A DNA stretch of 35,870 nucleotides from Kutzneria sp. 744 (GCF_000568255.1 NZ_KK037166.1:6584077-6619946), one strand, 5' to 3'; positions 1 to 14,477 are shown, counted from the stretch's first letter. Notes: generated by a model from the sequence alone, not told the origin. Numbers and translations: made by a program.

Positions 1-1
1 G

Positions 2-334
2 GAGGGCCCGGCCGCGGGCGCGGTGGCCGGCTACGCCGCGGTGCTGCACGTGCGCCCGGCCGCCCCGGTCGGCCCCGGGGAAAGGGTGCTCGACCGGGCG
101 CTCACGGAGGTGCTTGAGCGGCTCGCGACACCCCCTTGCGCGATCTTCACCAGTGCTTCCGGAAGTGACGTTCGCCACACTGTTTCGGCCGTGGTGACCC
201 TGGCGACCCGCCAGGGTGTGCCAACCTCTTTCGAGTGTGATCATCTGCCCGTCCGACCGTCGCCGCTGGTCAGCGCGGTCCAAGCGGGTGGATTTGCTGT
301 CCGCCACTGGAGTGATCGGCCGGTGACACCTTGA
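2..334 (+). CDS. 3' end of an unidentified gene (5' end outside window)
   Basis: The frame is open from base 2 to a TGA at 332-334, giving 110 residues with strongly G/C-biased third positions over the first part, so it is probably real coding sequence cut by the window edge. A GTG at 23 could be a start, but the frame stays open upstream and no clear ribosome binding site precedes it. I do not recognise the product with confidence. The stretch AGYAAVLHVRPAAPVGPG followed by an Ala/Leu-rich helix faintly recalls the region after the active site in ketosynthase / chain-length-factor proteins; this is only an impression. It ends 226 nt before rpoB and is probably a separate transcription unit. 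Confidence 0.55.
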   Translation, partial: EGPAAGAVAGYAAVLHVRPAAPVGPGERVLDRALTEVLERLATPPCAIFTSASGSDVRHTVSAVVTLATRQGVPTSFECDHLPVRPSPLVSAVQAGGFAVRHWSDRPVTP

Positions 335-395
335 CTGCGAGCCTGGGCAGGGTCACTCTGTCGGTGAGCACCGCCGTGGGCCTTCCAGGGACCCC

Positions 396-424
396 TCGAC
401 AGTTGCCATTCTCCGGGCTAGACT
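396..424 (+). promoter_or_regulatory. Candidate rpoB promoter
   Basis: TCGACA (396-401) and TAGACT (419-424) are separated by 17 bp, a good match to the -35 and -10 boxes of the actinobacterial housekeeping sigma factor. The predicted start near 431 leaves a leader of about 130 nt before rpoB. The leader contains a nine-pair hairpin with one mismatch (498-506 with 519-527) and two copies of AGTCCCTG (508-515 and 541-548), the second abutting the ribosome binding site. Confidence 0.5.
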
Positions 425-560
425 GCCCCTTTGCGCTGCCCTCTGTCCGTTTGCCCTTCGCCGAGAGCACGGGATTCGGGGAGCCACGCACCCTTGACAG
501 ACGCGTTAGTCCCTGCTGACGCGGCTGCCGCCAGTACATCAGTCCCTGGAAGGACGCATC

Positions 561-4040
<3,480 letters not shown>

Positions 4041-4053
4041 CCTTCGCCGCGCT

Positions 4054-4083
4054 GACTCCGGTGTTCCCCGAAACGCCGGAGTC
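4054..4083 (+). promoter_or_regulatory. Intercistronic hairpin between rpoB and rpoC
   Basis: Bases 4054-4065 pair with 4072-4083: 12 base pairs with one T-G wobble and a 6-nt loop (CCCCGA). No T-run follows, so it is not a classical intrinsic terminator. It could be an RNase or attenuation site that tunes rpoC relative to rpoB. The function is inferred; the structure is visible directly. Confidence 0.6.
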
Positions 4084-4133
4084 GGCGTCCCGACCCCCAG
4101 GCAGCAATCAACCCGAAGGGGAGAAGAGCCGAC

Positions 4134-8030
<3,897 letters not shown>

Positions 8031-8033
<3 letters not shown>

Positions 8034-8086
8034 GTGCGATCTGGGCGATCCATGCCTGGGAAGAACTCAGGCATGGATCGCACTTA
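8031..8086 (+). terminator. rpoC 3' hairpins with two competing folds
   Basis: Two alternative pairings share the same right arm. The inner fold pairs 8045-8058 with 8068-8081 (14 perfect base pairs, 9-nt loop). The outer fold pairs 8031-8041, which includes the rpoC stop codon, with 8076-8086 (11 perfect pairs) and can coexist with only part of the inner stem. It probably ends or processes the rpoBC transcript. A ribosome on the stop codon would hide the outer left arm and favour the inner stem. Confidence 0.65.
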
Positions 8087-8087
8087 G

Positions 8088-8146
8088 CGCCTTCTGGGGG
8101 CTGAGCCCCCAGACCCCCACACCGGGGGCAAGCCCCCGGACCCCCG
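8088..8146 (+). repeat. GC-rich palindromic intergenic repeat, copy 1
   Basis: CTGGGGGC (8094-8101) pairs with GCCCCCAG (8105-8112) over a 3-nt loop. After ACCCCCACA a second hairpin follows: CCGGGGGC (8122-8129) with GCCCCCGG (8132-8139) over AA. The same core and order recur at 31310-31360, and the first half recurs at 31585-31613. Similar GC-rich palindromes are common between genes in actinomycete genomes. Here it lies directly downstream of the rpoC terminator hairpins. Confidence 0.75.
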
Positions 8147-8152
8147 AACGAC

Positions 8153-8195
8153 ACATATGGCCCGCCACCCCAAGCCGGGGCGGCGGGCCATATGT
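8153..8195. terminator. Bidirectional terminator between rpoC and the type VII-like operon
   Basis: Bases 8153-8166 pair perfectly with 8182-8195 (14 bp). After an A-C mismatch a further 4-bp C/G stem (8168-8171 with 8177-8180) closes on the loop AAGCC. The end of the hairpin is 6 nt beyond the stop codon of the minus-strand gene ending at 8202. Its symmetry and its place between converging genes make it the likely minus-strand terminator and a backstop for rpoC. Confidence 0.7.
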
Positions 8196-8201
8196 CTGTC
8201 C

Positions 8202-9449
8202 TCAGTAGACGGGGCGGTGCTCGGCGGCCTCGCGCTCGTAGTTGGAGCGGCCGCTGCCCACGCTCAGCTCGTCGTCGATGTCGTCGGCCGACTGCTCGGG
8301 CTCGGGCAGGTTGTCCATGGTCTCCTTGGCCTTGCCGTAGATCTCCTTGGCCCCGTCCTTGATCTCGCCCTTCCAGTCGAAGCCCTCGTCCTCCTTCTCC
8401 CCGGAGGACCCGGCCTCGGCCGCCTTCTCGCTGCTGCCGAGCACGCTCTTGGCGGTGCCGGTGATGTGGTCCCAGTCCTCGCCCAGCTGCTTGACGTCGC
8501 CGATCAGGCCCTTGCCGTCGCGGCCGACGACGTGCTCGCCGATGTGGCCGACGGTGGTGCCGGCCTCGTTGACCCGGGAGCCGACCTTGCCGACGTTGGC
8601 CCCGATCTCGGTGACCTTCTCGCCGGCCTTGCCGATGCCCTTGCCCATCACCTTGCCCAGCGTGCCCGAGGTCTCCTCGATGCTCTTGCCGACCTCGCCG
8701 AGCTTGCCGCCGATCTTCTGGATCTTCGAGGCGAACTTCTTCAGCAGCTCGGCGATCTTGCGGATCATGTCCATGATCTTCTTGATCAGGTTGCCGACCT
8801 TCTCGATCAGCTTCTCGACCTTGGAGACCGCGGCGCCGGACTTGCCGATGGCCACGCTGGCCTCGGTGGCGGTGGCCGCGGCCGCCGCGGCGTCGGACAG
8901 GCCGGCGGTGAAGAACGTGGCGGCGGCGCCGATGGCCCAGGTGATCAGCATCTGCTCGACGAAGTCGGCCAGGATGCCGATGATGATGTCCTTGGCCGCC
9001 TGCATCATCGAGGCGCTGGCCTTGAGCAGCTGGACGATGTAGCCGGCCAGCGTCGCGGTGCCGTGGATGCCGTCCAGGAAGGTGGCCATCTCCTGGTGGG
9101 CCACGTCGGAGGCGTCGCCCTCCCAGTGGGCGAAGCCCTGGGTCAGCTCGTCGTGCAGCTGCTGGCCGAGCCGGTCGATGTCGGCCGAGAGCTGCGAGTA
9201 GTTCTCGGCCGCCGCGTTCAGCGCGTCCGGGCTGCCGGTGACCAGCTCAAGGGCCTCCTTGACCGGCTCGATGTAGTCGATGACAAAACTGAGGCCCTTG
9301 CTGATCAGCGTGTTCAACGGGTCGATGCCGCCGGAGTCGTCGGCCTCGGCCGAGTACTGCTCGATCTCGGTGACGGTGGCGTGCACGTCGTTGCCGGCCC
9401 CGTAGATCTCGTCGAGCACGGCGGTGTTGCCGATGGGCAGGGAGGTCAT
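8202..9449 (-). CDS. WXG100-superfamily-like protein, putative type VII secretion substrate
   Basis: A 415-residue protein that I place in the WXG/LXG superfamily by architecture, not by close similarity. Residues 75-130 look like a helical hairpin with the motif Trp109-Glu-Gly111 at the turn (HWEGDASDVA). Residues 150-195 hold two hydrophobic or Ala-rich helices, separated by GAAATFF. Residues 200-245 are Lys/Ile-rich amphipathic helix, residues 245-308 have regularly spaced glycines, and the tail (345-415) is highly charged. No known toxin domain is visible in the tail. The ATG overlaps the preceding stop (ATGA) and follows a GGAG box at 5 nt. As last gene of a three-gene unit with YbaB-like and EspC-like partners, it is probably exported or membrane-acting. 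Confidence 0.75.
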   Translation of the reverse strand: MTSLPIGNTAVLDEIYGAGNDVHATVTEIEQYSAEADDSGGIDPLNTLISKGLSFVIDYIEPVKEALELVTGSPDALNAAAENYSQLSADIDRLGQQLHDELTQGFAHWEGDASDVAHQEMATFLDGIHGTATLAGYIVQLLKASASMMQAAKDIIIGILADFVEQMLITWAIGAAATFFTAGLSDAAAAAATATEASVAIGKSGAAVSKVEKLIEKVGNLIKKIMDMIRKIAELLKKFASKIQKIGGKLGEVGKSIEETSGTLGKVMGKGIGKAGEKVTEIGANVGKVGSRVNEAGTTVGHIGEHVVGRDGKGLIGDVKQLGEDWDHITGTAKSVLGSSEKAAEAGSSGEKEDEGFDWKGEIKDGAKEIYGKAKETMDNLPEPEQSADDIDDELSVGSGRSNYEREAAEHRPVY

Positions 9450-10276
9450 GCCCGCTCCTCAGTGCTGTCCGGGAGCAGCGTGCCGCTCATGTGCTCGTAC
9501 GACGGGTCCTTCAGCGCCACCTTGGCGTGGCCGGCGTCGTCGGTCCGCGCGTGCACGTCGACGTGCTCGGTCTGGCCGCCGGCCTGCTGGATGTCGCCCT
9601 TGACCTCGACGTCCTCGTGGGCCTCGCCGGTCACCTCGACGGTGACGGGGCCGCCGCCCTCCACCTCCACGGTGATCCTGCCGTGCACGTTCTGGTGGCC
9701 GTCCTGGCCCAGGTTCGGCGCCATGCCCGGGTCGACCGGGGCATCGGGCACCTTGGGCGGCAGGCCGCCGTGCTCGACCGGCGGATAGGACGGCGCGCCG
9801 CCACCGACAGGGCCGCCGTCACCGACCGTGCCGCCGCCGGGGACCCGGGCCGCGCCGCCGTACTGGTCGGTGTTGGTGTTGCGGGGCCCGCCGCCGCCGT
9901 CGACCGGGGTGACGTCGGGCGGCCCTCCGGACTGGCCGGGATCGGTCTTGCCCGGGTCCTTGTCGTCGCCGCCGGCCTGATCGATCTGCCGCTTGTGGTA
10001 CTCGTCGATCTCCCGGTACAGATCCGCGGTGTTGGAAATGCGCTGCCCGGCGTTGTCCAGGCCGGCGGTCATGTTCGACAGGTGATCGGTGAGCTGGTTC
10101 TGCAAATCGGCGTACTTGCTGTGGGTCGTCAATTCACCGAGCAGTCCCCAGGACCGGGAAGGAACCTCGGCCGCGCCCGCCCGCCCGTGCAGGGAGTCGG
10201 CCTGGCCCGCCATCGACGACACGCGAGAGCCGCACTGGGCCAGTTCCTCGGTGACAACGCTGAATCCCTCGGCCAT
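9446..10276 (-). CDS. EspC-like type VII secretion-associated protein with Pro/Gly-rich tail
   Basis: The 276-residue product begins with about 95 residues of predicted helical hairpin resembling the ESX-1 secretion-associated EspC family. The turn carries Ser-Trp-Gly (42-44), and the second helix ends in Tyr87-Arg-Glu-Ile-Asp91, matching the YxxxD/E export signal known for type VII substrates. Residues 100-190 are a low-complexity Gly/Pro/Asp linker. Residues 190-255 are Val/Glu/His-rich with alternating charged and aliphatic residues, probably beta. The ATG overlaps the upstream stop (TGATG) and follows GGAGGA at 9 nt; its own stop overlaps the next gene. Export is inferred from the signal and operon; no secretion ATPase lies in the window. 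Confidence 0.75.
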   Translation of the reverse strand: MAEGFSVVTEELAQCGSRVSSMAGQADSLHGRAGAAEVPSRSWGLLGELTTHSKYADLQNQLTDHLSNMTAGLDNAGQRISNTADLYREIDEYHKRQIDQAGGDDKDPGKTDPGQSGGPPDVTPVDGGGGPRNTNTDQYGGAARVPGGGTVGDGGPVGGGAPSYPPVEHGGLPPKVPDAPVDPGMAPNLGQDGHQNVHGRITVEVEGGGPVTVEVTGEAHEDVEVKGDIQQAGGQTEHVDVHARTDDAGHAKVALKDPSYEHMSGTLLPDSTEERA

Positions 10277-10917
10277 CAGAACGAGTCCTCCGAGCCGAAG
10301 CGGAACTCCTCGTCGTCATCGGCCCGACGCGGCCGGGACGGCGCGGCCGGCGGTGGCGTCGGCCGGTCCTCGTCGTCGGTCATGATGCCCTCCGACAGGG
10401 AGTCGTCGACGTACTCCTCGCGGTCGGGACGGGCGTGCTGGGGCACCGCGTGCTGACCGTGCTGGGCCGGCGGGACGGGGGTCTGAACAGGGGCCTGGAC
10501 CTGGGGTTCCGGCCGTTGCGGGGCGTCGTGCCAACCGTCGGACGGCGGCTCCGGTGGGTTGGCCAGCTCCTCCTGAACCCGGTTGACCCGGGCGGCGATG
10601 TCGGTGCGGTCGCCGGCGTAGCGCTGCACCATCTCGGCCTGCTGCCGGGCCGCCTTGGCCACGGCCTGCTGGAACGTGGTCGTGACCAGCCGGGACAGCG
10701 CCTGCGCCGACATGCTCATCGCCGACGGGCTGATGGTGATCGACCGCACCGCCCCCGACGGCCCGGCGACCACGGTGACGGCGCCGTCGCGCGAGGTCTC
10801 CGTGGATTCGATCGCGGCGATCTCCTGCCGCATCAGCTCGAAGCGGTCGGTGTCCTTTTCCGCCTGCGCCACAGTGCGCCGAAACGCGTCGATGCGCGCG
10901 GCGGTGTCCTGATTCAT
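10276..10917 (-). CDS. YbaB/EbfC-family-like protein, first gene of type VII-like operon
   Basis: I chose the ATG at 10915-10917 (213 residues) because it follows GGGGAG at 9 nt and opens [14 protein letters not shown]; a longer frame reaching 10986 adds 23 residues without a visible binding site. Residues 5-110 have the YbaB layout: a long N-terminal helix (about 5-35), a short beta section with [18 protein letters not shown] (about 48-65), and a second long helix (72-110). Residues 115-213 are Pro/Gln-rich, then acidic, and end EDSF. YbaB-like proteins occur beside WXG100/EspC-type genes in actinomycetes, and YbaB itself binds DNA as a dimer; the role here is unknown. It is divergent from rpsL. 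Confidence 0.75.
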   Translation of the reverse strand: MNQDTAARIDAFRRTVAQAEKDTDRFELMRQEIAAIESTETSRDGAVTVVAGPSGAVRSITISPSAMSMSAQALSRLVTTTFQQAVAKAARQQAEMVQRYAGDRTDIAARVNRVQEELANPPEPPSDGWHDAPQRPEPQVQAPVQTPVPPAQHGQHAVPQHARPDREEYVDDSLSEGIMTDDEDRPTPPPAAPSRPRRADDDEEFRFGSEDSF

Positions 10918-11131
10918 GCCCCAGTTCTCCCCGTGTCGGTGTGTCGAGATAAACACATACCGCATCGCCGTGGTCACCGTCCGCACATCGACCCGGAACG
11001 GGCTCGAACACGCGGTCGACTATGCTGTCGACAAGGAATGCCGGGAGGCTTGCCGATCTTCGTGCTCGATCTTGTCGGAGTGCGACACACCACATGCGAC
11101 ACGCGTGTCCGGTCCGCTCCCGACCCCCGTT

Positions 11132-11161
11132 TTGACCCTCGGGGCGCGGGGAAGGTATCTT
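11132..11161 (+). promoter_or_regulatory. Candidate str operon (rpsL) promoter
   Basis: TTGACC at 11132-11137 and TATCTT at 11156-11161 lie 18 bp apart, a near-consensus housekeeping promoter. It predicts a leader of about 230 nt before rpsL, long enough to hold the structured motif shared with the rpsJ leader. Just upstream is the TGCGACAC repeat and palindrome, a plausible operator. Confidence 0.55.
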
Positions 11162-11290
11162 TGGTATCCGTGCCCGACCCATGTCGGGCCGCTCCGCGTG
11201 CCTGTGGATGGCAGTCTCTGGCTGCGTCGACCTCAGGGCCACGGAAGTCCTCCGGAAACCGTTGGGACAGTTAGTTGGTCTCTCGCGGGT

Positions 11291-11333
11291 CCCGTGAGCG
11301 GGCGACACGCCCGACCTCGGGGGACGGAGGGGC
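11291..11333 (+). promoter_or_regulatory. rpsL leader motif shared with rpsJ leader
   Basis: GGCGACACGCCCGACC at 11301-11316 is identical, over 16 nt, to 16031-16046 in the rpsJ leader. The likeness extends to both sides: TCCC(g)TGA upstream and GGAC(c)GGAGGG downstream. GGCG-ACA-CGCC forms a small hairpin (six pairs here), and CCGACC can pair with GGACGG around an A-A mismatch. It lies about 70-100 nt before the rpsL start and is a candidate cis-regulatory RNA. Confidence 0.6.
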
Positions 11334-11398
11334 CAAGTACACAGAGTCCACGGCGCCCGCGAGGACGCCAAGACGCGAACGGAAGAAGCAGCCGGTCT

Positions 11399-11773
11399 AT
11401 GCCCACGATCCAGCAGCTGGTCCGCAAGGGCCGCCAGGACAAGGTCGCGAAGACCAAGACCGCGGCTCTCAAGGGGAGCCCGCAGCGGCGCGGCGTGTGC
11501 ACCCGCGTCTACACCACTACGCCCAAGAAGCCGAACTCGGCGCTGCGCAAGGTCGCCCGCGTGAAGCTGACCAGCGGGATCGAGGTCACGGCCTACATCC
11601 CCGGTGAGGGTCACAACCTCCAGGAGCACTCGATGGTGCTCGTTCGCGGTGGCCGTGTTAAGGACCTTCCGGGTGTCCGTTACAAGATCATCCGTGGCTC
11701 GCTGGACACGCAGGGCGTGAAGAACCGCAAGCAGGCGCGCAGCCGCTACGGCGCGAAGAAGGAGAAGAGCTGA
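11399..11773 (+). CDS. rpsL: Small ribosomal subunit protein S12
   Basis: The 124-residue S12 protein of the 30S decoding centre. The ATG at 11399 gives [12 protein letters not shown], the standard actinobacterial N-terminus; a longer open frame upstream is spurious. The streptomycin-linked loops are wild type: Lys43 in [11 protein letters not shown] and the lysine of [10 protein letters not shown] (the usual K88). The binding site GGAAG at 11381-11385 is rather distant (13 nt). The stop overlaps the rpsG start by one base (TGATG), so the two are translationally coupled. Confidence 0.98.
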   Translation: MPTIQQLVRKGRQDKVAKTKTAALKGSPQRRGVCTRVYTTTPKKPNSALRKVARVKLTSGIEVTAYIPGEGHNLQEHSMVLVRGGRVKDLPGVRYKIIRGSLDTQGVKNRKQARSRYGAKKEKS

Positions 11774-12243
11774 TGCCCCGCAAGGGCCCGGCCCCGAAGC
11801 GGCCGCTGATCTCTGACCCGGTCTACAGCTCCCCGTTGGTGACGCAGCTCATCAACAAGGTGCTCGTGGACGGCAAGCGCTCGGTCGCCGAGGCGATCGT
11901 CTACAAGGCGCTCGAGGGCGCCCGCGAGAAGACCGGCACCGACCCGGTCGTCACGCTCAAGCGCGCGCTGGACAACGTGAAGCCCTCCATCGAGGTGAAG
12001 AGCCGCCGCGTCGGTGGCGCCACCTACCAGGTGCCGATCGAGGTCAAGCCCGGCCGCTCGACCACGCTGGCGCTGCGCTGGCTGATCACCTTCTCCCGGC
12101 AGCGCCGCGAGAAGACCATGATCGAGCGCCTGATGAACGAGCTGCTGGACGCCAGCAACGGTCTCGGCGCCAGCGTCAAGCGCCGTGAGGACACCCACAA
12201 GATGGCCGAGTCCAACAAGGCCTTCGCGCACTACCGCTGGTGA
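11773..12243 (+). CDS. rpsG: Small ribosomal subunit protein S7
   Basis: The 156-residue S7 protein nucleates assembly of the 30S head and contacts the E site. It starts [10 protein letters not shown] and ends NKAFAHYRW, both typical, with the central [12 protein letters not shown] motif. Its ATG shares a base with the rpsL stop. S7 is the usual autogenous repressor of the str operon in E. coli; whether that holds here is unknown. The gene is followed by an 84-nt gap holding a perfect hairpin before fusA. Confidence 0.98.
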   Translation: MPRKGPAPKRPLISDPVYSSPLVTQLINKVLVDGKRSVAEAIVYKALEGAREKTGTDPVVTLKRALDNVKPSIEVKSRRVGGATYQVPIEVKPGRSTTLALRWLITFSRQRREKTMIERLMNELLDASNGLGASVKRREDTHKMAESNKAFAHYRW

Positions 12244-12249
12244 TTCGGG

Positions 12250-12275
12250 CGCGGCCGGCCTTCGAGCCGGCCGCG
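12250..12275 (+). promoter_or_regulatory. Intercistronic hairpin between rpsG and fusA
   Basis: CGCGGCCGGC (12250-12259) pairs perfectly with GCCGGCCGCG (12266-12275), ten G/C pairs over a 6-nt loop CTTCGA. It lies 6 nt after the rpsG stop and 52 nt before fusA. No T-run follows. It could attenuate transcription or protect the upstream 3' end; that is inference. Confidence 0.6.
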
Positions 12276-12327
12276 ACGGATCGGCGCCCGCACCGACCAC
12301 AGTCGCACGGAAGCAAGGAAGAAACCC

Positions 12328-14427
12328 GTGGCACAGGAAGTGCTCACTGACCTGGCCAAGGTCCGCAACATCGGGATCATGGCCCATATCGACGCGGGAA
12401 AGACCACCACCACCGAGCGGATCCTGTTCTACACCGGGATCAACTACAAGATCGGTGAGGTCCACGACGGCGCGGCGACGATGGACTGGATGGAGGAGGA
12501 GCAGAAGCGCGGCATCACGATCACGTCCGCCGCGACCACCTGCTTCTGGAACGACCACCAGATCAACATCATCGACACGCCGGGGCACGTCGACTTCACC
12601 GTCGAGGTCGAGCGCTCGCTGCGGGTCCTTGACGGCGCGGTTGCGGTGTTCGACGGCAAGGAGGGCGTCGAGCCCCAGTCCGAGCAGGTCTGGCGGCAGG
12701 CGACCAAGTACGACGTCCCGCGTATCTGCTTCGTCAACAAGATGGACAAGCTCGGCGCGGACTTCTACTTCACCGTCCGCACCATCCAGGAGCGTCTCGG
12801 CGCCAAGCCGCTGCCGATCCAGCTGCCGATCGGCGCCGAGAACGACTTCACCGGCGTCGTCGACCTGGTCGAGATGCGCGCGCTGACCTGGCACGGCGAG
12901 GTCCAGAAGGGCGACGACTACACGATCGAGGAGATCCCGGCCGACCTGGCCGAGATCGCCGCGGAGTACCGCGAGAAGCTCGTCGAGGCCGTCGCCGAGA
13001 CCGACGACGCCCTGATGGAGCTGTACCTCGGCGGCGAGGAGCTGTCGGTCGAGCAGATCAAGCGGGGCATCCGCAAGATCGTGACCGACCGCGTCGCCTA
13101 CCCGGTGCTGTGCGGCTCGGCGTTCAAGAACAAGGGCGTGCAGCCCATGCTCGACGCCGTCATCGACTACCTGCCGTCGCCGCTGGACGTGCCGCCGGTC
13201 GAGGGCACGCTGCTGGACGGCGAGACGCCGGCCTTCCGCAAGCCGTCCTCGGAGGAGCCGTTCTCCGCGCTCGCGTTCAAGATCGCCGCGCACCCGTTCT
13301 TCGGCAAGCTGACCTACATCCGGGTCTACTCGGGCAAGCTCAACGCCGGCACCCAGGTCATCAACTCGACCAAGGACCGCAAGGAGCGCATCGGGAAGCT
13401 CTTCCAGATGCACTCCAACAAGGAGAACCCGGTCGAGGTGGCCAGCGCCGGCCACATCTACGCGGCCATCGGCCTGAAGGACACCACGACCGGTGACACG
13501 CTGTGCGACCCGCAGTCGCCCATCGTGCTCGAGTCGATGACCTTCCCGGACCCGGTCATCTCGGTCGCCATCGAGCCGAAGACCAAGGCCGACCAGGAGA
13601 AGCTGGGCACCGCGATCCAGAAGCTGGCCGAGGAGGACCCCACCTTCCAGGTCAAGCAGGACGAGGAGACCGGTCAGACGATCATCGCCGGCATGGGCGA
13701 GCTCCACCTCGAGGTGCTCGTCAACCGGATGAAGTCCGACTACAAGGTCGAGGCGAACATCGGTAAGCCGCAGGTGGCCTACCGGGAGACCATCCGCCGC
13801 AAGGTGGAGAAGTACTCCTACACGCACAAGAAGCAGACCGGCGGCTCCGGCCAGTTCGCCAAGGTGATCATCGAGATCGAGCCCTTGAAGAGCGAAGACG
13901 GCGCGCTGTACGAGTTCGACAACAAGGTCTCGGGTGGCCGCATCCCGCGGGAGTACATCCCCTCGGTCGACGCCGGCGCCCAGGACGCGATGCAGTACGG
14001 CGTGCTGGCGGGTTACCCGCTGGTCGGCATCAAGGTGACGCTGCTGGACGGCGCCTACCACGAGGTCGACTCCTCCGAAATGGCCTTCAAGATCGCCGGT
14101 TCCATGGCGCTCAAGGAAGCCGCTCGGAAGGCCGACCCGGTGTTGCTGGAGCCGGTGATGGCTGTCGAGGTGACGACGCCCGAGGACTACATGGGCGATG
14201 TCATCGGCGACTTGAACTCCCGCCGTGGTCAGATCCAGGCGATGGAGGAGCGCAGCGGTGCCCGTATCGTGAAGGCACTGGTTCCGCTGTCGGAGATGTT
14301 CGGGTATGTCGGCGACCTGCGGTCCAAGACCCAGGGTCGGGCGAACTACACGATGCTGTTCGACTCCTACGCCGAGGTTCCGACCAACGTGGCGAAGGAA
14401 ATCATCGCGAAGGTGAACGGGGAGTAG
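12328..14427 (+). CDS. fusA: Elongation factor G
   Basis: The 699-residue GTPase drives tRNA-mRNA translocation and, with RRF, ribosome recycling. The GTG start at 12328 follows AGGAAG at 12316-12321 with a 6-nt spacer. GTP-binding motifs are AHIDAGKT (19-26), DTPGH (83-87) and NKMD (137-140); the switch I region reads [18 protein letters not shown]. Domain IV, which enters the A site, carries the [13 protein letters not shown] and [12 protein letters not shown] motifs. Length and order are normal. It is the third gene of the str operon, separated from tuf by 136 nt with another strong hairpin. Confidence 0.99.
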   Translation: MAQEVLTDLAKVRNIGIMAHIDAGKTTTTERILFYTGINYKIGEVHDGAATMDWMEEEQKRGITITSAATTCFWNDHQINIIDTPGHVDFTVEVERSLRVLDGAVAVFDGKEGVEPQSEQVWRQATKYDVPRICFVNKMDKLGADFYFTVRTIQERLGAKPLPIQLPIGAENDFTGVVDLVEMRALTWHGEVQKGDDYTIEEIPADLAEIAAEYREKLVEAVAETDDALMELYLGGEELSVEQIKRGIRKIVTDRVAYPVLCGSAFKNKGVQPMLDAVIDYLPSPLDVPPVEGTLLDGETPAFRKPSSEEPFSALAFKIAAHPFFGKLTYIRVYSGKLNAGTQVINSTKDRKERIGKLFQMHSNKENPVEVASAGHIYAAIGLKDTTTGDTLCDPQSPIVLESMTFPDPVISVAIEPKTKADQEKLGTAIQKLAEEDPTFQVKQDEETGQTIIAGMGELHLEVLVNRMKSDYKVEANIGKPQVAYRETIRRKVEKYSYTHKKQTGGSGQFAKVIIEIEPLKSEDGALYEFDNKVSGGRIPREYIPSVDAGAQDAMQYGVLAGYPLVGIKVTLLDGAYHEVDSSEMAFKIAGSMALKEAARKADPVLLEPVMAVEVTTPEDYMGDVIGDLNSRRGQIQAMEERSGARIVKALVPLSEMFGYVGDLRSKTQGRANYTMLFDSYAEVPTNVAKEIIAKVNGE

Positions 14428-14448
14428 TCAGTCCCGCCCGCTTTCAAC

Positions 14449-14477
14449 GGTGGCCCGGGAGTCGATCTCGGGTCACC
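14449..14477 (+). promoter_or_regulatory. Intercistronic hairpin between fusA and tuf
   Basis: Bases 14449-14460 pair with 14466-14477, twelve pairs including two G-T wobbles, over the loop GTCGA. It lies 22 nt beyond the fusA stop. No tuf-specific promoter was recognised in the 136-nt gap. A site of partial termination or processing here would let tuf mRNA be handled separately from upstream str mRNA, as EF-Tu is made in excess over EF-G; this link is inference. Confidence 0.6.

Larger units (their letters stand above)
10918..11398. promoter_or_regulatory. Divergent control region between type VII-like operon and rpsL
   Basis: These 481 nt hold no convincing gene. Seen in order: two GTCGAC sites 6 bp apart around TATGCT (11015-11032); a direct repeat TGCGACAC (11081-11088 and 11095-11102) overlapping a 12-bp palindrome GACACGCGTGTC (11098-11109); the candidate rpsL promoter (11132-11161); a 6-bp hairpin CCCGAC/GTCGGG near 11169-11184; and the conserved leader motif at 11301-11331. 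I could not find a convincing minus-strand promoter for the type VII-like operon. Confidence 0.5.

Noticed and set aside
331-359. TTGACT at 331-336 as a promoter
   Set aside because: The matching -10 position reads CACTCT, lacking the conserved first T, and a better candidate lies downstream at 396-424.
494-522. TTGACA at 494-499 as a second rpoB promoter
   Set aside because: No acceptable -10 box lies 16-19 bp downstream; the bases there are GC-rich.
8202-8400. Toxin domain at the C-terminus of the WXG-type protein
   Set aside because: The tail is short, charged and without catalytic motifs, and no immunity-like gene follows before the terminator.
8157-9788. 543-codon plus-strand open frame opposite the type VII-like genes
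   Set aside because: Antisense shadow of genes with clear domain features, ribosome binding sites and coupled starts on the minus strand.
11038-11274. Possible short upstream ORF in the rpsL leader (ATG 11038 to TAG 11274)
   Set aside because: The purine-rich bases abut the ATG without a spacer, third-position bias is weak, and the proposed rpsL promoter lies inside it.
11746-14061. 771-codon minus-strand open frame across rpsG and fusA
   Set aside because: Low-complexity shadow of two highly conserved genes.
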